This document shows positions 26,091 to 36,400 of a DNA stretch of 64,000 nucleotides, piece by piece; position 1 is the stretch's first letter, and each line of letters starts with the position of its first letter. Where the stretch lies: NCBI RefSeq assembly GCF_003172895.1, contig NZ_QGKL01000043.1:62001-126000 (forward strand), read 5' to 3'. The notes beneath the pieces were generated by a model. That model did not search any database, was not told where the DNA came from, and saw only the letters and a program-made list of their open reading frames with translations. The translations under genes and the position numbers were made by a program. This stretch comes from Leucothrix arctica (lineage in GTDB: Bacteria > Pseudomonadota > Gammaproteobacteria > Thiotrichales > Thiotrichaceae).

Positions 26091-27527
26091 ATGAAGTGGA
26101 ATACCTATGACCCAGCACCGTTTTTTGATGAGGTTTTAGAAGATATTGATAAACCTCGTCCCGTTGCTGCAAACCTACTAAAGTATATAAAATCACTTTC
26201 GAATGAAGAATTACAGATTAGAAAAGAAGCCTCACAGCTATGTATAGAAGGAATGGGCGTCTCTTTTACCGTCTACTCCGAAGGCAATAACATCGACCGT
26301 GACTGGCCGTTTGATATCATCCCTCGCCCCATCTCTGCGGATGAGTGGGAACAAGTTGATAAAGGCCTTAAGCAGCGACTTAAAGCTCTAAACCTGTTTA
26401 TTAATGACGTCTATAACGATCAAAAAATAATCAAAGACGGGGTTGTACCGGGTCATTTAATTGACGGCTCAAGTAATTACCTAGAGGCTTGTAAGGGTAT
26501 TACACCCCCACATGGCGTGTGGGCCAACATTTCAGGCACCGATTTGGTGCGTGACGGTGAAGGCACCTTTAGGGTGCTTGAAGATAACTTGCGTGTTCCC
26601 TCCGGCGTTTCTTACATGATAGAAAACCGTGGCGTTACAAAACGAACCTTTCCCGAGTTGTTTGACGAGCAAAGCATAATGCCGGTGTCAGACTACCCAA
26701 TTAAGCTTTATGAGATGTTAGCGTCGCTATCACCTCGCAACGTAGACGCGCCTCTTATTGCAGTGCTTACACCGGGTATTTATAACTCTGCTTACTTTGA
26801 ACACTCATTTTTAGCACAAGAAATGGGCGCACAATTAGTAGAAGGTGCTGACCTATTCGTTGATGAAGACGACTGCGTCTATATGCATACCGTTAATGGT
26901 AAGCGCATGGTTGATGTAATTTACCGTCGTGTTGACGACACATTCCTAGACCCTGAAGTATTTAATAAGGACTCGATGCTAGGTGTGCCAGGCATTATGC
27001 GCTCTTGGAAACAAGGTAAAGTAGCTATTGCCAATGCCCCAGGCAGCGGTGTTGCGGACGACAAGGCAGTATACGCCTACGTCCCAGACATGATTAAATA
27101 CTACCTTGATGAAGAAGCAATTCTTCCAAACGTGAAGACTTACCTATGTCACATTGAAGAAGACCTTCAATACACGTTGGACAATATCGAAGAGTTAGTC
27201 GTTAAACCTGTCAATGAGTCAGGCGGTTACGGCATTTTGATTGGCCCAAGAGCAACGAAAGAAGAGCACGAAGAATTCCGGAAGTTGATTAAAGCCAACC
27301 CGCGCAACTACGTCTCTCAACCGACATTAAGCTTATCGACTGCGCCTGTTGTAACGGATGCGGGTATTTCACCTCGTCATCTCGACCTTCGTCCCTTTAT
27401 ATTACAAGGCAAAGATTGCTGGGTAACAAAAGGTGGACTCACACGTGTTGCCATGACTGAAGGCTCGCTGGTTGTAAATTCCTCACAGGGTGGAGGAAGC
27501 AAAGACACTTGGATTGTGGAAACGTAA
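26091..27527 (+). CDS. Circularly permuted ATP-grasp protein
   Basis: This 478-residue protein is of the circularly permuted ATP-grasp type. Typical segments are ISADEWEQVDKGLKQRLKALN, DGEGTFRVLEDNLRVPSGVSYM, LTPGIYNSAYFEH, VDVIYRRVDD, VVKPVNESGGYGILIGP and LDLRPFILQGKDCWVTKGGLTRVAM. It is thought to ligate amino acids or peptides with ATP. It heads the operon ATP-grasp, alpha-E, large transglutaminase, opposite Anbu. Published genomic analysis proposed that this set makes and processes peptide tags; the product is unknown. Confidence 0.9.
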   Translation: MKWNTYDPAPFFDEVLEDIDKPRPVAANLLKYIKSLSNEELQIRKEASQLCIEGMGVSFTVYSEGNNIDRDWPFDIIPRPISADEWEQVDKGLKQRLKALNLFINDVYNDQKIIKDGVVPGHLIDGSSNYLEACKGITPPHGVWANISGTDLVRDGEGTFRVLEDNLRVPSGVSYMIENRGVTKRTFPELFDEQSIMPVSDYPIKLYEMLASLSPRNVDAPLIAVLTPGIYNSAYFEHSFLAQEMGAQLVEGADLFVDEDDCVYMHTVNGKRMVDVIYRRVDDTFLDPEVFNKDSMLGVPGIMRSWKQGKVAIANAPGSGVADDKAVYAYVPDMIKYYLDEEAILPNVKTYLCHIEEDLQYTLDNIEELVVKPVNESGGYGILIGPRATKEEHEEFRKLIKANPRNYVSQPTLSLSTAPVVTDAGISPRHLDLRPFILQGKDCWVTKGGLTRVAMTEGSLVVNSSQGGGSKDTWIVET

Positions 27528-27607
27528 ACGCTCAACTTTCTACAATAAAAAGTGGGTAACAAGGATACTGTTACCTGGACTACTCTATACGATAAAAGGA
27601 TACTGCT

Positions 27608-28573
27608 ATGTTATCTAGAAATGCAGAGCGTACTTACTGGTTAGGACGATATGTGGAGCGAACGGAAGACACCGCTCGCCTATTAAATGCTTTTACACAC
27701 GTCATGATGGACATCCCTAGCTCGGGAAAATTGGGCTGGGATGTACTCTTAAAAATAATGGCATCTGAAGAGTTATTTTACGAAAGCTACGACAAAGCGA
27801 CGGAAAGCAATGTCATCAAGTTTTTACTTTGCGACGAAGAAAACCCAAGCTCTATTCGATCGGCAGTAAAAGCGGCGAGAGAAAATGCCCGTACTTTACG
27901 AGATAGACTACCAGCAGAAGCATGGGAAATGCTCAATGACCTAAACTTGTTTCTCAAAAAAGGCGCTGAAGAGGCGTTACACCAACGTAACCGTTTTCAA
28001 TTCCTCAAAGACACTGTCTCTAAATGCCAACGTTTCAACGGTATGGTTCGCACCACGCTTAGCCGTACACAAGTCTATGAGTTTTTAATCCTAGGCGCCT
28101 GTATCGAACGCGCTGATATGACGACTCGCCTACTGGATGTTGCGGCAGGTGTATTACTTAGTCGCGCAGACAATTTAAGAACTTTTGACAACCACATTTG
28201 GCTGGAGATTCTTAAAGCTCACAATGCTGTGATGATGTACCGCATGGTCAATGGCCCGATGATATCGCCTAAACCCGTATTGAGCTTCCTTATCGGCGAA
28301 GATGAATTCCCTCGGTCAATCAAGCATTGTCTAGACTCAACTAAGTCGCTGGCAGAAAATTTACCGCGCAATGAAACATTCATTAAAAACATTGATGCGT
28401 TGATTTCCAACCTAGACTCATACAAACAGCATGGTAAAGTCCAGTTGGAAGACCTGAGCGAGTTCTTTGACGAGACCCAGCAAGGTATCAACGAGTTACA
28501 CCAAATCATCGCCACAACGTGGTTCCTTAGTGCGGTTGCACCTGAACAAACTCAAACACAGACTGAGGTCTAA
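27608..28573 (+). CDS. Alpha-E domain protein
   Basis: This 321-residue all-helical protein starts MLSRNAERTYWLGRYVERTEDTARL, the hallmark of the alpha-E family, with CIERADMTTRLLDVAAG in the middle. The function is unknown. It almost always accompanies circularly permuted ATP-grasp and transglutaminase genes. It lies 80 bases after the ATP-grasp gene and 4 bases before the large transglutaminase, so the three are one operon. Confidence 0.92.
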   Translation: MLSRNAERTYWLGRYVERTEDTARLLNAFTHVMMDIPSSGKLGWDVLLKIMASEELFYESYDKATESNVIKFLLCDEENPSSIRSAVKAARENARTLRDRLPAEAWEMLNDLNLFLKKGAEEALHQRNRFQFLKDTVSKCQRFNGMVRTTLSRTQVYEFLILGACIERADMTTRLLDVAAGVLLSRADNLRTFDNHIWLEILKAHNAVMMYRMVNGPMISPKPVLSFLIGEDEFPRSIKHCLDSTKSLAENLPRNETFIKNIDALISNLDSYKQHGKVQLEDLSEFFDETQQGINELHQIIATTWFLSAVAPEQTQTQTEV

Positions 28574-28577
28574 CTAG

Positions 28578-31500
28578 ATGACTATTAAAGTCGCACTCTC
28601 CCACAAAACAAGCTACGAATATGATCGGCCGATTACACTGTCTCCGCACGTCATCCGACTAAGACCTGCGGCGCACTCACGTACGCCTATACAATCATAT
28701 TCTCTTAAAATAGAGCCAGAAGACCATTACATCAACTGGATGCAAGACCCGTTTGGTAACTACGAAGCGCGTATTGTTTTCCCAGAGAAGACTAAAAAGT
28801 TTTCGTTTGAAGTAGACCTTATTGCTGATTTGACGGTCATCAACCCGTTTGAGTTTTTCGTCGAAGAGTATGCAGAAAACTACCCTTTTCAATACGAAAA
28901 AGTACTTAAAGCTGAGCTAGCGCCTTACCTTAAGAAAGGCCGCAAATACAAGCTATTAGAAGAGTGGATGTCGACCGTTGACCGCTCTAAAATTCGTGTT
29001 CAAGATTTACTTGTACAGATAAACCAACGCCTTGAAAAAGAAATTGGTTACAACATACGCATGGAGCCGGGTGTTCAAAGCTGTGAAGAAACACTTAAGC
29101 TAGGAAAAGGTTCTTGCCGTGATACCGCTTGGTTGATGGTCAATATTCTACGTCACCTAGGCTTAGCGGCACGCTTTGTTTCAGGTTACTTAGTACAGCT
29201 TACTTCAGATGAAAAATCATTGGATGGCCCTTCTGGCCCAGAAGAAGATTTCACTGACCTACACGCATGGTGTGAAGTATTTATCCCGGGTGCAGGTTGG
29301 ATTGGTCTTGACCCTACTTCTGGACTATTCGCCAGTGAAGGACACATTCCACTAGCCTGTACGCCTGACCCTTACGGTGCTGCACCTGTTACCGGTGGTA
29401 TGGAAAAGTGTGAAGTTGTCGATTTTGACTTCAGCAACACGGTTCAACGTTTCTTTGAAGACCCTCGTGTTACCAAGCCTTATTCAGAAAGTCAGTGGGA
29501 AGCAATTAACACACTCGGTTATCAAGTTGATAGAGACTTGGCCGCGGGTGATGTTCGACTAACGATGGGTGGCGAGCCAACGTTCGTTTCTATCGATGAT
29601 ATGGAAGACGAGCAGTGGAATACTGGCGCACTAGGGGATGATAAACGTCGCCTTGCGGGTGAGCTATTCCTGCGCATGAAAGACCGTTTCTCTAAAGGTA
29701 GCTTACTGCATTATGGGCAGGGAAAATGGTATCCGGGTGAAGAGATTCCACGTTGGGCGCTGAGTTGCTTCTGGCGTAATGATGGCTTTAACATCTGGAA
29801 GAATCCTGAACTGATTGCAGCGGATAACACCGACTACAAGCACGATGAGAAAACGGCAGAGAAGTTTAGTAAGTTACTGACAAAGCATCTTGGTCTCGAT
29901 GAGAAATATGTCGTGCCTGCTTATGAAGACAAGATGTATTTCTTGTGGAAAGAAGGCTCACTCCCTGCAAACTTAGACTCAGAAAAGGTCGACCTGAAAG
30001 ACTCGCTAGAGCGTCAGGCTATTGCTCGCGTATTATTACGTGGCTTAGACACACCTTCGGGTTACGCGTTACCGATTGCTTGGGACTTTGTACAACAAGG
30101 TTGGCACTCTGCGCCTTGGGAATTCCGTAACGACAAGTTACTGCTTATCCCTGGTGATTCACCAATGGGTCTGCGTTTACCGTTGGGTTCTCTACCTTGG
30201 CAAGCTGAGGATGAGCGTGAGATTCAAGTTGAGCGTTGCGGTCTTGAAGAGCGTGATGAGCTAAGCAATTTTGAGAAAGATGTTGCAGGTCGCTTTAAGA
30301 AATCAGACAAGAAAAAGTCTAAAAAGCAGCAAGCATATGAAGCTAAGAAGATCTTAGTCGACGTTCCACATACGGCAATGTCTATTGAAGCGCGTGATGG
30401 TTGCCTATGCATCTTCATGCCACCGATGAGTCACCTAGAGCACTATCTAGACTTGATCTCATCAATTGAAGCGACTGCTGACAAGCTTGAAACGCCTGTA
30501 CGTATTGAGGGTTACCCGCCACCGCGTGATCCACGTGTGACGTCGTTTGCGGTAACGCCTGACCCAGGTGTTATTGAGGTGAATATTCACCCAGCAAGCA
30601 ACTGGAATGACTTGGTAAAAAATACTACAGCACTTTACGAAGAAGCACGTCTGACACGTTTAGGGACTGAGAAGTTCATGCATGATGGTCGCCACACTGG
30701 AACTGGTGGTGGTAATCACGTGACATTGGGTGCTGCTAACGCACTGGATAGCCCGTTCTTACGTCGTCCTGAGCTACTGCAAAGTATTATTACTTACTGG
30801 CAACATCACCCTGCTTTGTCTTACCTGTTCTCTGGTCTATTCATTGGTCCAACCAGTCAGGCACCGCGAGTGGATGAAGGTCGTGACGAGAAGCTGTATG
30901 AGCTTGATATTGCATTCTCTCAAATGCCTAAAGGCGAGACAGATCAACCATGGTTATCTGACCGTTTACTCCGTCACTTGCTGACTGATTTAACGGGTAA
31001 TACTCATCGTTCTGAGTTCTGTATTGATAAGATGTATTCGCCAGACTCTGCGTCTGGACGTCAAGGTATCTTGGAGTTCCGTGGTTTTGAAATGCCACCA
31101 CATGCACGTATGAGCTTGATGCAAGGTTTGCTGATTCGTTCATTAGTTGCGATGTTCTGGGACAAGCCTTACAAGAAGCCATTGGTTCGTTGGGGCACAG
31201 AGCTACATGACCGCTTTATGCTACGTCACTATGTCGAGTCAGACATGAAAGACGTGGTACGTGATCTAAACGATGCAGGTTATGACTTTAAGTTTGACTG
31301 GCTAACACCGTTTATTGAGTTCCGTTTCCCTCGTTATGGGTCGGTACAAATTGGTGACATGAGCATGCATCTTTATAACGCGATTGAGCCGTGGCATGTA
31401 CTGGGTGAAGAGTCTGGCAGTCAAGGTACAGCACGTTATGTTGATTCGTCGCTTGAGCGTGTTCAGGTGACGCTAGAAGGCCTTACTGATTCTCGTTACA

Positions 31501-31934
31501 TATTGGTTTGTAATGGCCAACGTGTACCGCTTAAGAATACGGGTAAGCATGGTGAGTATGTTGCGGGTATCCGTTACCGCGCTTGGAACCCGCCGTCAGC
31601 ATTGCACCCTACTATTGGTGTTCACGCGCCATTGGTGCTTGATCTTGTGGATACTTGGAATGACCGTTCAGTCGGTGGTTGTACTTACCATGTGGCACAC
31701 CCAGGTGGTATGAATCCTGAGTATGCTCCGCTTAATCCACTAGAAGCTGAGTCTCGCCGTAATAGTCGTTATTGGGACTTTGGTCACTCGCCTGTGTCTA
31801 TCTCTAACCCTGGTTATCAGGATATTCAAAGAGATATTCAGTCACACACGACCAGTGAGACTAAGTTTAGTGAGCTAGAAGTGAAAGAGTCTAATGAATA
31901 CCCTTACACGTTAGATATGCGTAATACGCTGTAA
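28578..31934 (+). CDS. Large transglutaminase-DUF2126 fusion protein
   Basis: This 1118-residue protein has an N-terminal transglutaminase-type beta domain and core at about 1-300: the Cys in GKGSCRDTAWLMVNILRHLG, the His in DLHAWCEVFIPGAGW and the Asp in LDPTSGL. A DUF2126 region follows at about 320-1118, with LTMGGEPTFVSIDD, HDGRHTGTGGGNHVTLG and RFPRYGSVQ. The C-terminal part resembles a glutamine-synthetase-like/COOH-NH2 ligase fold in published analyses. It closes the plus-strand Anbu-cluster operon. A charged insert (KKSDKKKSKKQQ) interrupts the middle. Confidence 0.9.
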   Translation: MTIKVALSHKTSYEYDRPITLSPHVIRLRPAAHSRTPIQSYSLKIEPEDHYINWMQDPFGNYEARIVFPEKTKKFSFEVDLIADLTVINPFEFFVEEYAENYPFQYEKVLKAELAPYLKKGRKYKLLEEWMSTVDRSKIRVQDLLVQINQRLEKEIGYNIRMEPGVQSCEETLKLGKGSCRDTAWLMVNILRHLGLAARFVSGYLVQLTSDEKSLDGPSGPEEDFTDLHAWCEVFIPGAGWIGLDPTSGLFASEGHIPLACTPDPYGAAPVTGGMEKCEVVDFDFSNTVQRFFEDPRVTKPYSESQWEAINTLGYQVDRDLAAGDVRLTMGGEPTFVSIDDMEDEQWNTGALGDDKRRLAGELFLRMKDRFSKGSLLHYGQGKWYPGEEIPRWALSCFWRNDGFNIWKNPELIAADNTDYKHDEKTAEKFSKLLTKHLGLDEKYVVPAYEDKMYFLWKEGSLPANLDSEKVDLKDSLERQAIARVLLRGLDTPSGYALPIAWDFVQQGWHSAPWEFRNDKLLLIPGDSPMGLRLPLGSLPWQAEDEREIQVERCGLEERDELSNFEKDVAGRFKKSDKKKSKKQQAYEAKKILVDVPHTAMSIEARDGCLCIFMPPMSHLEHYLDLISSIEATADKLETPVRIEGYPPPRDPRVTSFAVTPDPGVIEVNIHPASNWNDLVKNTTALYEEARLTRLGTEKFMHDGRHTGTGGGNHVTLGAANALDSPFLRRPELLQSIITYWQHHPALSYLFSGLFIGPTSQAPRVDEGRDEKLYELDIAFSQMPKGETDQPWLSDRLLRHLLTDLTGNTHRSEFCIDKMYSPDSASGRQGILEFRGFEMPPHARMSLMQGLLIRSLVAMFWDKPYKKPLVRWGTELHDRFMLRHYVESDMKDVVRDLNDAGYDFKFDWLTPFIEFRFPRYGSVQIGDMSMHLYNAIEPWHVLGEESGSQGTARYVDSSLERVQVTLEGLTDSRYILVCNGQRVPLKNTGKHGEYVAGIRYRAWNPPSALHPTIGVHAPLVLDLVDTWNDRSVGGCTYHVAHPGGMNPEYAPLNPLEAESRRNSRYWDFGHSPVSISNPGYQDIQRDIQSHTTSETKFSELEVKESNEYPYTLDMRNTL

Positions 31935-31970
31935 CGACTTTAAGGGGTTACTTCAACCGCTAGAAATGAC

Positions 31971-32002
31971 AAGCCAACTGCTTCGGTAGTTGGCTTTTTT
32001 GT
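31971..32002 (+). terminator. Rho-independent terminator with UUCG loop
   Basis: AAGCCAACT pairs with AGTTGGCTT around a C-UUCG-G tetraloop and is followed by T6. It ends the ATP-grasp/alpha-E/transglutaminase operon. Confidence 0.92.
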
Positions 32003-32003
32003 A

Positions 32004-32079
32004 GGTGTAAATTATCTAGGAATGACTACATGAAGTGTAAAATCGTCCAGTTGGTGGACGATTTTACACTCTTGAGTGG
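32004..32079. repeat. Extragenic element with a 16-bp perfect inverted repeat
   Basis: AGTGTAAAATCGTCCA (32034-32049) and its exact complement (32055-32070) flank a 5-base loop. Just upstream, ATTATCTAGGAA (about 32011-32022) recurs in similar form (TTTATCTAGGAA) at about 48080. Both sites follow an AAGCCA...TTGGCTT hairpin. This looks like a dispersed extragenic repeat family. The perfect stem has no T run. Confidence 0.6.
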
Positions 32080-32106
32080 ATGAATTTAATAATCTACAAT
32101 GGCTTT

Positions 32107-33348
32107 ATGCATACACGACACATCACACCACTCATCAAAGAAGCGCTTAGCGACACACCTGTCGTGTTACTCAATGGCGCGCGTCAAACAGGTAAAAGCA
32201 CCTTAGCTCAAAACCTCAACGAGTCTGATCCACGACGCTACTTAACACTCGATGACCAAGTGACCTTGGCCGCCGCAACCAGCGACCCCGACGGCTTTAT
32301 CTCAGGACTGACTGGGCCAATTATATTGGACGAAGTACAACGCGCTCCAGACTTGTTTCTAGCAATTAAAGCGGCTGTTGATAGAGACCGACAAGCCGGA
32401 CGCTTCCTGTTAACAGGCTCTGCTAATGTGATGTTGCTACCCAATATCTCTGAGTCGCTCGCAGGCCGCATGGAAGTTTTATCACTCCTGCCTTTATCTT
32501 GTGCTGAGATAAATGACACACCTGATACTAACTTAGCGGATTGGTTATTTGATGGAGAAATGAACGCTCTGAACATCTTACCTTGTGACCGTGCAGAGCT
32601 TATAGAAAGACTAATGTCTGGTGGCTATCCCGAAGCTGTTGAACGAAGCACTCCTCGCCGCCGAACAAGTTGGTTTGATAGCTACTTGCAGGCTATTTTG
32701 TATCGAGATGTACGTGAGTTAGCGCACATAGAACAACTGACAGAATTGCCTAACTTATTAAGTCTGATCGCACACCGCAGCGGTAATCTGCTTAACCATG
32801 CCGAACTATCACGCACTAGCGACTTAACTCAGACAACACTGAAACGTTACTTCACCTTGCTTGAAACGCTGTTTTTAGTTTATCGGCTACCAGCTTGGTC
32901 GCGCAACGCCACCAAACGATTGGTTAAAGCACCCAAGGTATTTATACCTGACTCGGGGCTAATGGCTAACTTAGCAGGCTGGTCAGCAGATCGCTTGGCG
33001 CCGGGCGTTGGCTTATCTGGTGGATTGGTTGAGACGTTTGTACTGGCTGAACTGTTGAAGCATTTAGCCTTTTCCGAAAAGAGCCTAACCCTATGGCACT
33101 ACCGCACTCAAAATAATATCGAAGTTGATTTTATTTTGGAGAATCGAGCGGGGCAGCTAACAGGCATTGAAGTCAAAGCTAGTAGTAGCATTGATGGTAA
33201 AGACTTCAAAGGTCTGCGTCATTTGCAGGAAACTGAGCCTAAGGTGTTTCAGAGAGGTATTGTTCTTTATAGCGGTCGTGAGGTTATTCCGTTTGGAGAG
33301 AAGTTGTTTGCTGTGCCTTTGTCTATGTGGTGGGCAGATATCACATAG
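32107..33348 (+). CDS. ATPase with DUF4143 domain
   Basis: I chose MHTRHITPLI at 32107 as the likely start; an ATG at 32080 would add 9 residues. The AAA-like N-terminal domain has Walker A NGARQTGKST and Walker B IILDEVQRAPDLF. The C-terminal DUF4143 domain includes a restriction-endonuclease-like NNIEVDFILENRAGQLTGIEVKAS. Family members are widespread, often in accessory regions, and their function is unknown. It stands alone between the Anbu operon terminator and the large NTPase operon and may be part of the accessory island. Confidence 0.85.
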   Translation: MHTRHITPLIKEALSDTPVVLLNGARQTGKSTLAQNLNESDPRRYLTLDDQVTLAAATSDPDGFISGLTGPIILDEVQRAPDLFLAIKAAVDRDRQAGRFLLTGSANVMLLPNISESLAGRMEVLSLLPLSCAEINDTPDTNLADWLFDGEMNALNILPCDRAELIERLMSGGYPEAVERSTPRRRTSWFDSYLQAILYRDVRELAHIEQLTELPNLLSLIAHRSGNLLNHAELSRTSDLTQTTLKRYFTLLETLFLVYRLPAWSRNATKRLVKAPKVFIPDSGLMANLAGWSADRLAPGVGLSGGLVETFVLAELLKHLAFSEKSLTLWHYRTQNNIEVDFILENRAGQLTGIEVKASSSIDGKDFKGLRHLQETEPKVFQRGIVLYSGREVIPFGEKLFAVPLSMWWADIT

Positions 33349-33467
33349 GAGTGCCTAAACTCACTACACTTGAGCAGTGAGTGAAAAATGATAAGGCTAA
33401 TATTATCGATGTTTTTTATAACAAAGTGCATCAAAACCATATCAATAAATCGTATATCATCATAAGT

Positions 33468-36400
33468 ATGGTAAAAAATCAGACACTATTAGATATACGA
33501 GAGCTGGCGATCAGTTTCACTACAGATGGGCTGCTAGACGCTGCCTTAGTTTACTTGATACTAACTCGGATTTAAGTTGTATCACTTTAGAAGGAGTTTC
33601 TCCCAGTGAGGCGATTTCTGAAAATACTGGTACTGGTGAAGAAGTTGTCGATGTTGCGGAGTATTTTGGTAGTTACGAAATCAAGCTTGCCCGTAAAATC
33701 ATCTACCACCAACTGAAGCATTCCTATAAAAGTGATAAACCTTGGACTCTTAGCGCCTTAAAAAACACTTTAGAAGGCTTTTTTAAGCGATTCGTGATTT
33801 GGAAAAAAGAAGCTACGAATAACATATCGCAAGAAGTTGTTTTCACTTATACGACCAATCGACCAGCAGCCCAAGACGTATCTGATCTGGTATCAAGAAT
33901 TCACTCCAGAAGCCTTATTAAAGAGGACAATAAGCAATGGGCTCAAATCAAAGGGTACCTGAAAACTAATAGTGACGACCTTGCTTATGAGTTCTTTTCA
34001 AATTTTCGTATAGATGATTCGCATGATATTCACTGGAAACAGCGCAGCATTCTAATTGAAGAACTAAGAGGATATATACCAGGAAGTGATTCCGAAGCCG
34101 TAGACCAATTGTGGCGTCTTGTAGTTGAAAAAATTTCTCCGGAGTACGCCGAAAACCCAGAAATCACTCGTGAGGATGTACTGAGATACCTAAATACAAG
34201 TCACGATGAGTTGTATCCGGCCCCATCACTCATAGAGTCAGGAGAAAGCCATTTCGCCAGAGAACAGGAAAGTGACTTCATTCAAAGCATAATGGAAAAC
34301 GATGGTAACCCAATTGTTATTCATGCAGAGGGTGGCGTTGGTAAAACAGCCCTCGCAAAACGTTTAATAAACAAGATACCACATGGCTCTCAAGCTCTTA
34401 TCTATGATTGTTTTGGAAACGGGAGCTACCGAAATGCAACTCAAAGACGGGACGAACATGCTGTTGGTTTAGTCCAAATTGCAAATGAGTTAGCGTCTTT
34501 AGAACTATGTCACCCCCTAATCCCCTCAAGGTTAGCAAATCCTGCGGACTATCTTAAGGCTTTTTTATTCCGACTAGAACAAGCCGTTAATGTACTTCAT
34601 GCTGATAACCCAGAAGCGAAACTGGTTATTTTAGTTGATGCTGCTGATAACGCCGAAATGGCCGCAGAAGAATATCAAGAGCGTGCCAGTTTTGCTAAAG
34701 ACCTAATAAGGGAGAAATTGCCAAAAGGTGTCGTGTCAGTTTTCCTCTGTCGGTCTCATAGAATTAGTAAAATAAATCCTCCGCATGGCTATGTGGATTT
34801 ATCACTAAAATCATTTTCTGAAGCCGAGACTCGTGCACATCTAATCGCACAATTTTCGAATGCAAGTGACCGTGATGTTCAAGAATTCCATAGACTCAGC
34901 ACGCAAAATCCTCGCGTGCAAGCTACGGCATTGAGCAGAGACAGAGATTTACAAGAAACAATTACCCTTCTCGGACCAGAGCCCAGCTCTGTTGAAGATA
35001 CCATTCGCGGGTTGTTTGAAGAAGCTATCGCTAAACATTTGGATAGCATACCCCAAGCCGAAGCCTCACAAATAAAGGCTCTTTGTGAAGCACTTGCATC
35101 GCTTCGTCCGTTTGTGCCGGTTGACACTCTGTCACTTGTGTCTGGACTTGAAACAAGCGCAATTCGGAGTTTTGCCAGTGATTTAGGACGACCATTGTCC
35201 ATAATCGGAGATGCGATCCAGTTCTTCGACGAACCCTCAGAAACTTGGTTCAGAGAAACTTACAAACCACACAGCACTAAACTCATCAAGTTTGTTGAGA
35301 CTCTTAAGCCGCTTGCTACCACAAACAGCTACGCGGCATCTGCATTACCGCAGCTGATGTTGGAAGCAGGCCTTTATGACGAACTTGTCGAGCAAGCCCT
35401 AAGTGACACTGACCACTATGGAGACAATGCCGTTGACAAACGGAATGCTTCTCTTCAGAGGTTACAATTTTCGCTCAAAGCCGCATTGCGAAGAACACGA
35501 CATGATGACGCGGTAAAACTTGCCCTTAAGGCTGGTGGTGAAACAGCAGGAAATGCCCGTCAAGAAGCGTTAATACAAGAAAACACTGACCTGATATCAC
35601 ACCTTCTTCCAGCACATCGCATTAGAGAAGTCATAGCTCAAAAATCATTTTCAACCAGTTGGCATGGAGGTCACCATGCCTATGAGGCATGTTTATTATC
35701 TGGGAATAATAAAACCTTGCCAGAAGCACGCAGTTATCTACGCCTTGCTCACAAGTGGGTACAGAATTGGTCCAAGCTACCTGATGAAAAACGTAAGAAT
35801 GAAGAGATACAAGATGCTGATATTGCAGAAATGGCTATGTGCACATTATATCTTGTTGGTGCTGAATCTTTCGTCCATGAACTAGGGAGATGGACGCCAA
35901 AGTCTATTTCATTTCGTGTTAGTTCAATCGTATTACAAAGGCTCATTGATCTCAAAGAATATGATTTAATCAATCAGATTACCCAAAGTGCTCAGAAGAA
36001 CTTGTGCATATTGTTGGCTGTCATTAGCAAGCAAAGTGTCATTCTTCGGTATCCTAAACGACAATTCGTATCAATAGCCGTTGAAGGTTTGAAAAAGCAT
36101 CACCTGAAAATAACTAAACAGCAAACTGGACCGACATATGAGGAGTCCTTACTTTCCGTGGTGAACTCAGTCGCCCAAGCAGCAATTGCACAGAGAGTTG
36201 GAAGGTGTAGTGATATTGCTGACATACTCGATATCTACATCCCACCGCAGGAAAAATTCTACTTCAGCAACATCTCAGATGAGCCTCGGTTTACGATACT
36301 CCGAGCCAGTTGTCTTAGAGCTGCATTACGAAAAAAAGATATTAACTTAAGGGACTTTGCCAAGCCAGATATCCAAGAGCAGTTAGATAGAGAACACTAC

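Noticed and set aside
32034-32070. Ordinary Rho-independent terminator
   Set aside because: The stem is perfect, but no T run follows on either strand, and a proper terminator lies just upstream at 31971-32002.
33381-33575. Separate 64-residue gene upstream of the NTPase
   Set aside because: Its first part has no motif, and its second half overlaps, in a different frame, the conserved GDQFHYRWAARR domain of the NTPase. Only the internal ATG at 33468 is of interest as a possible start.
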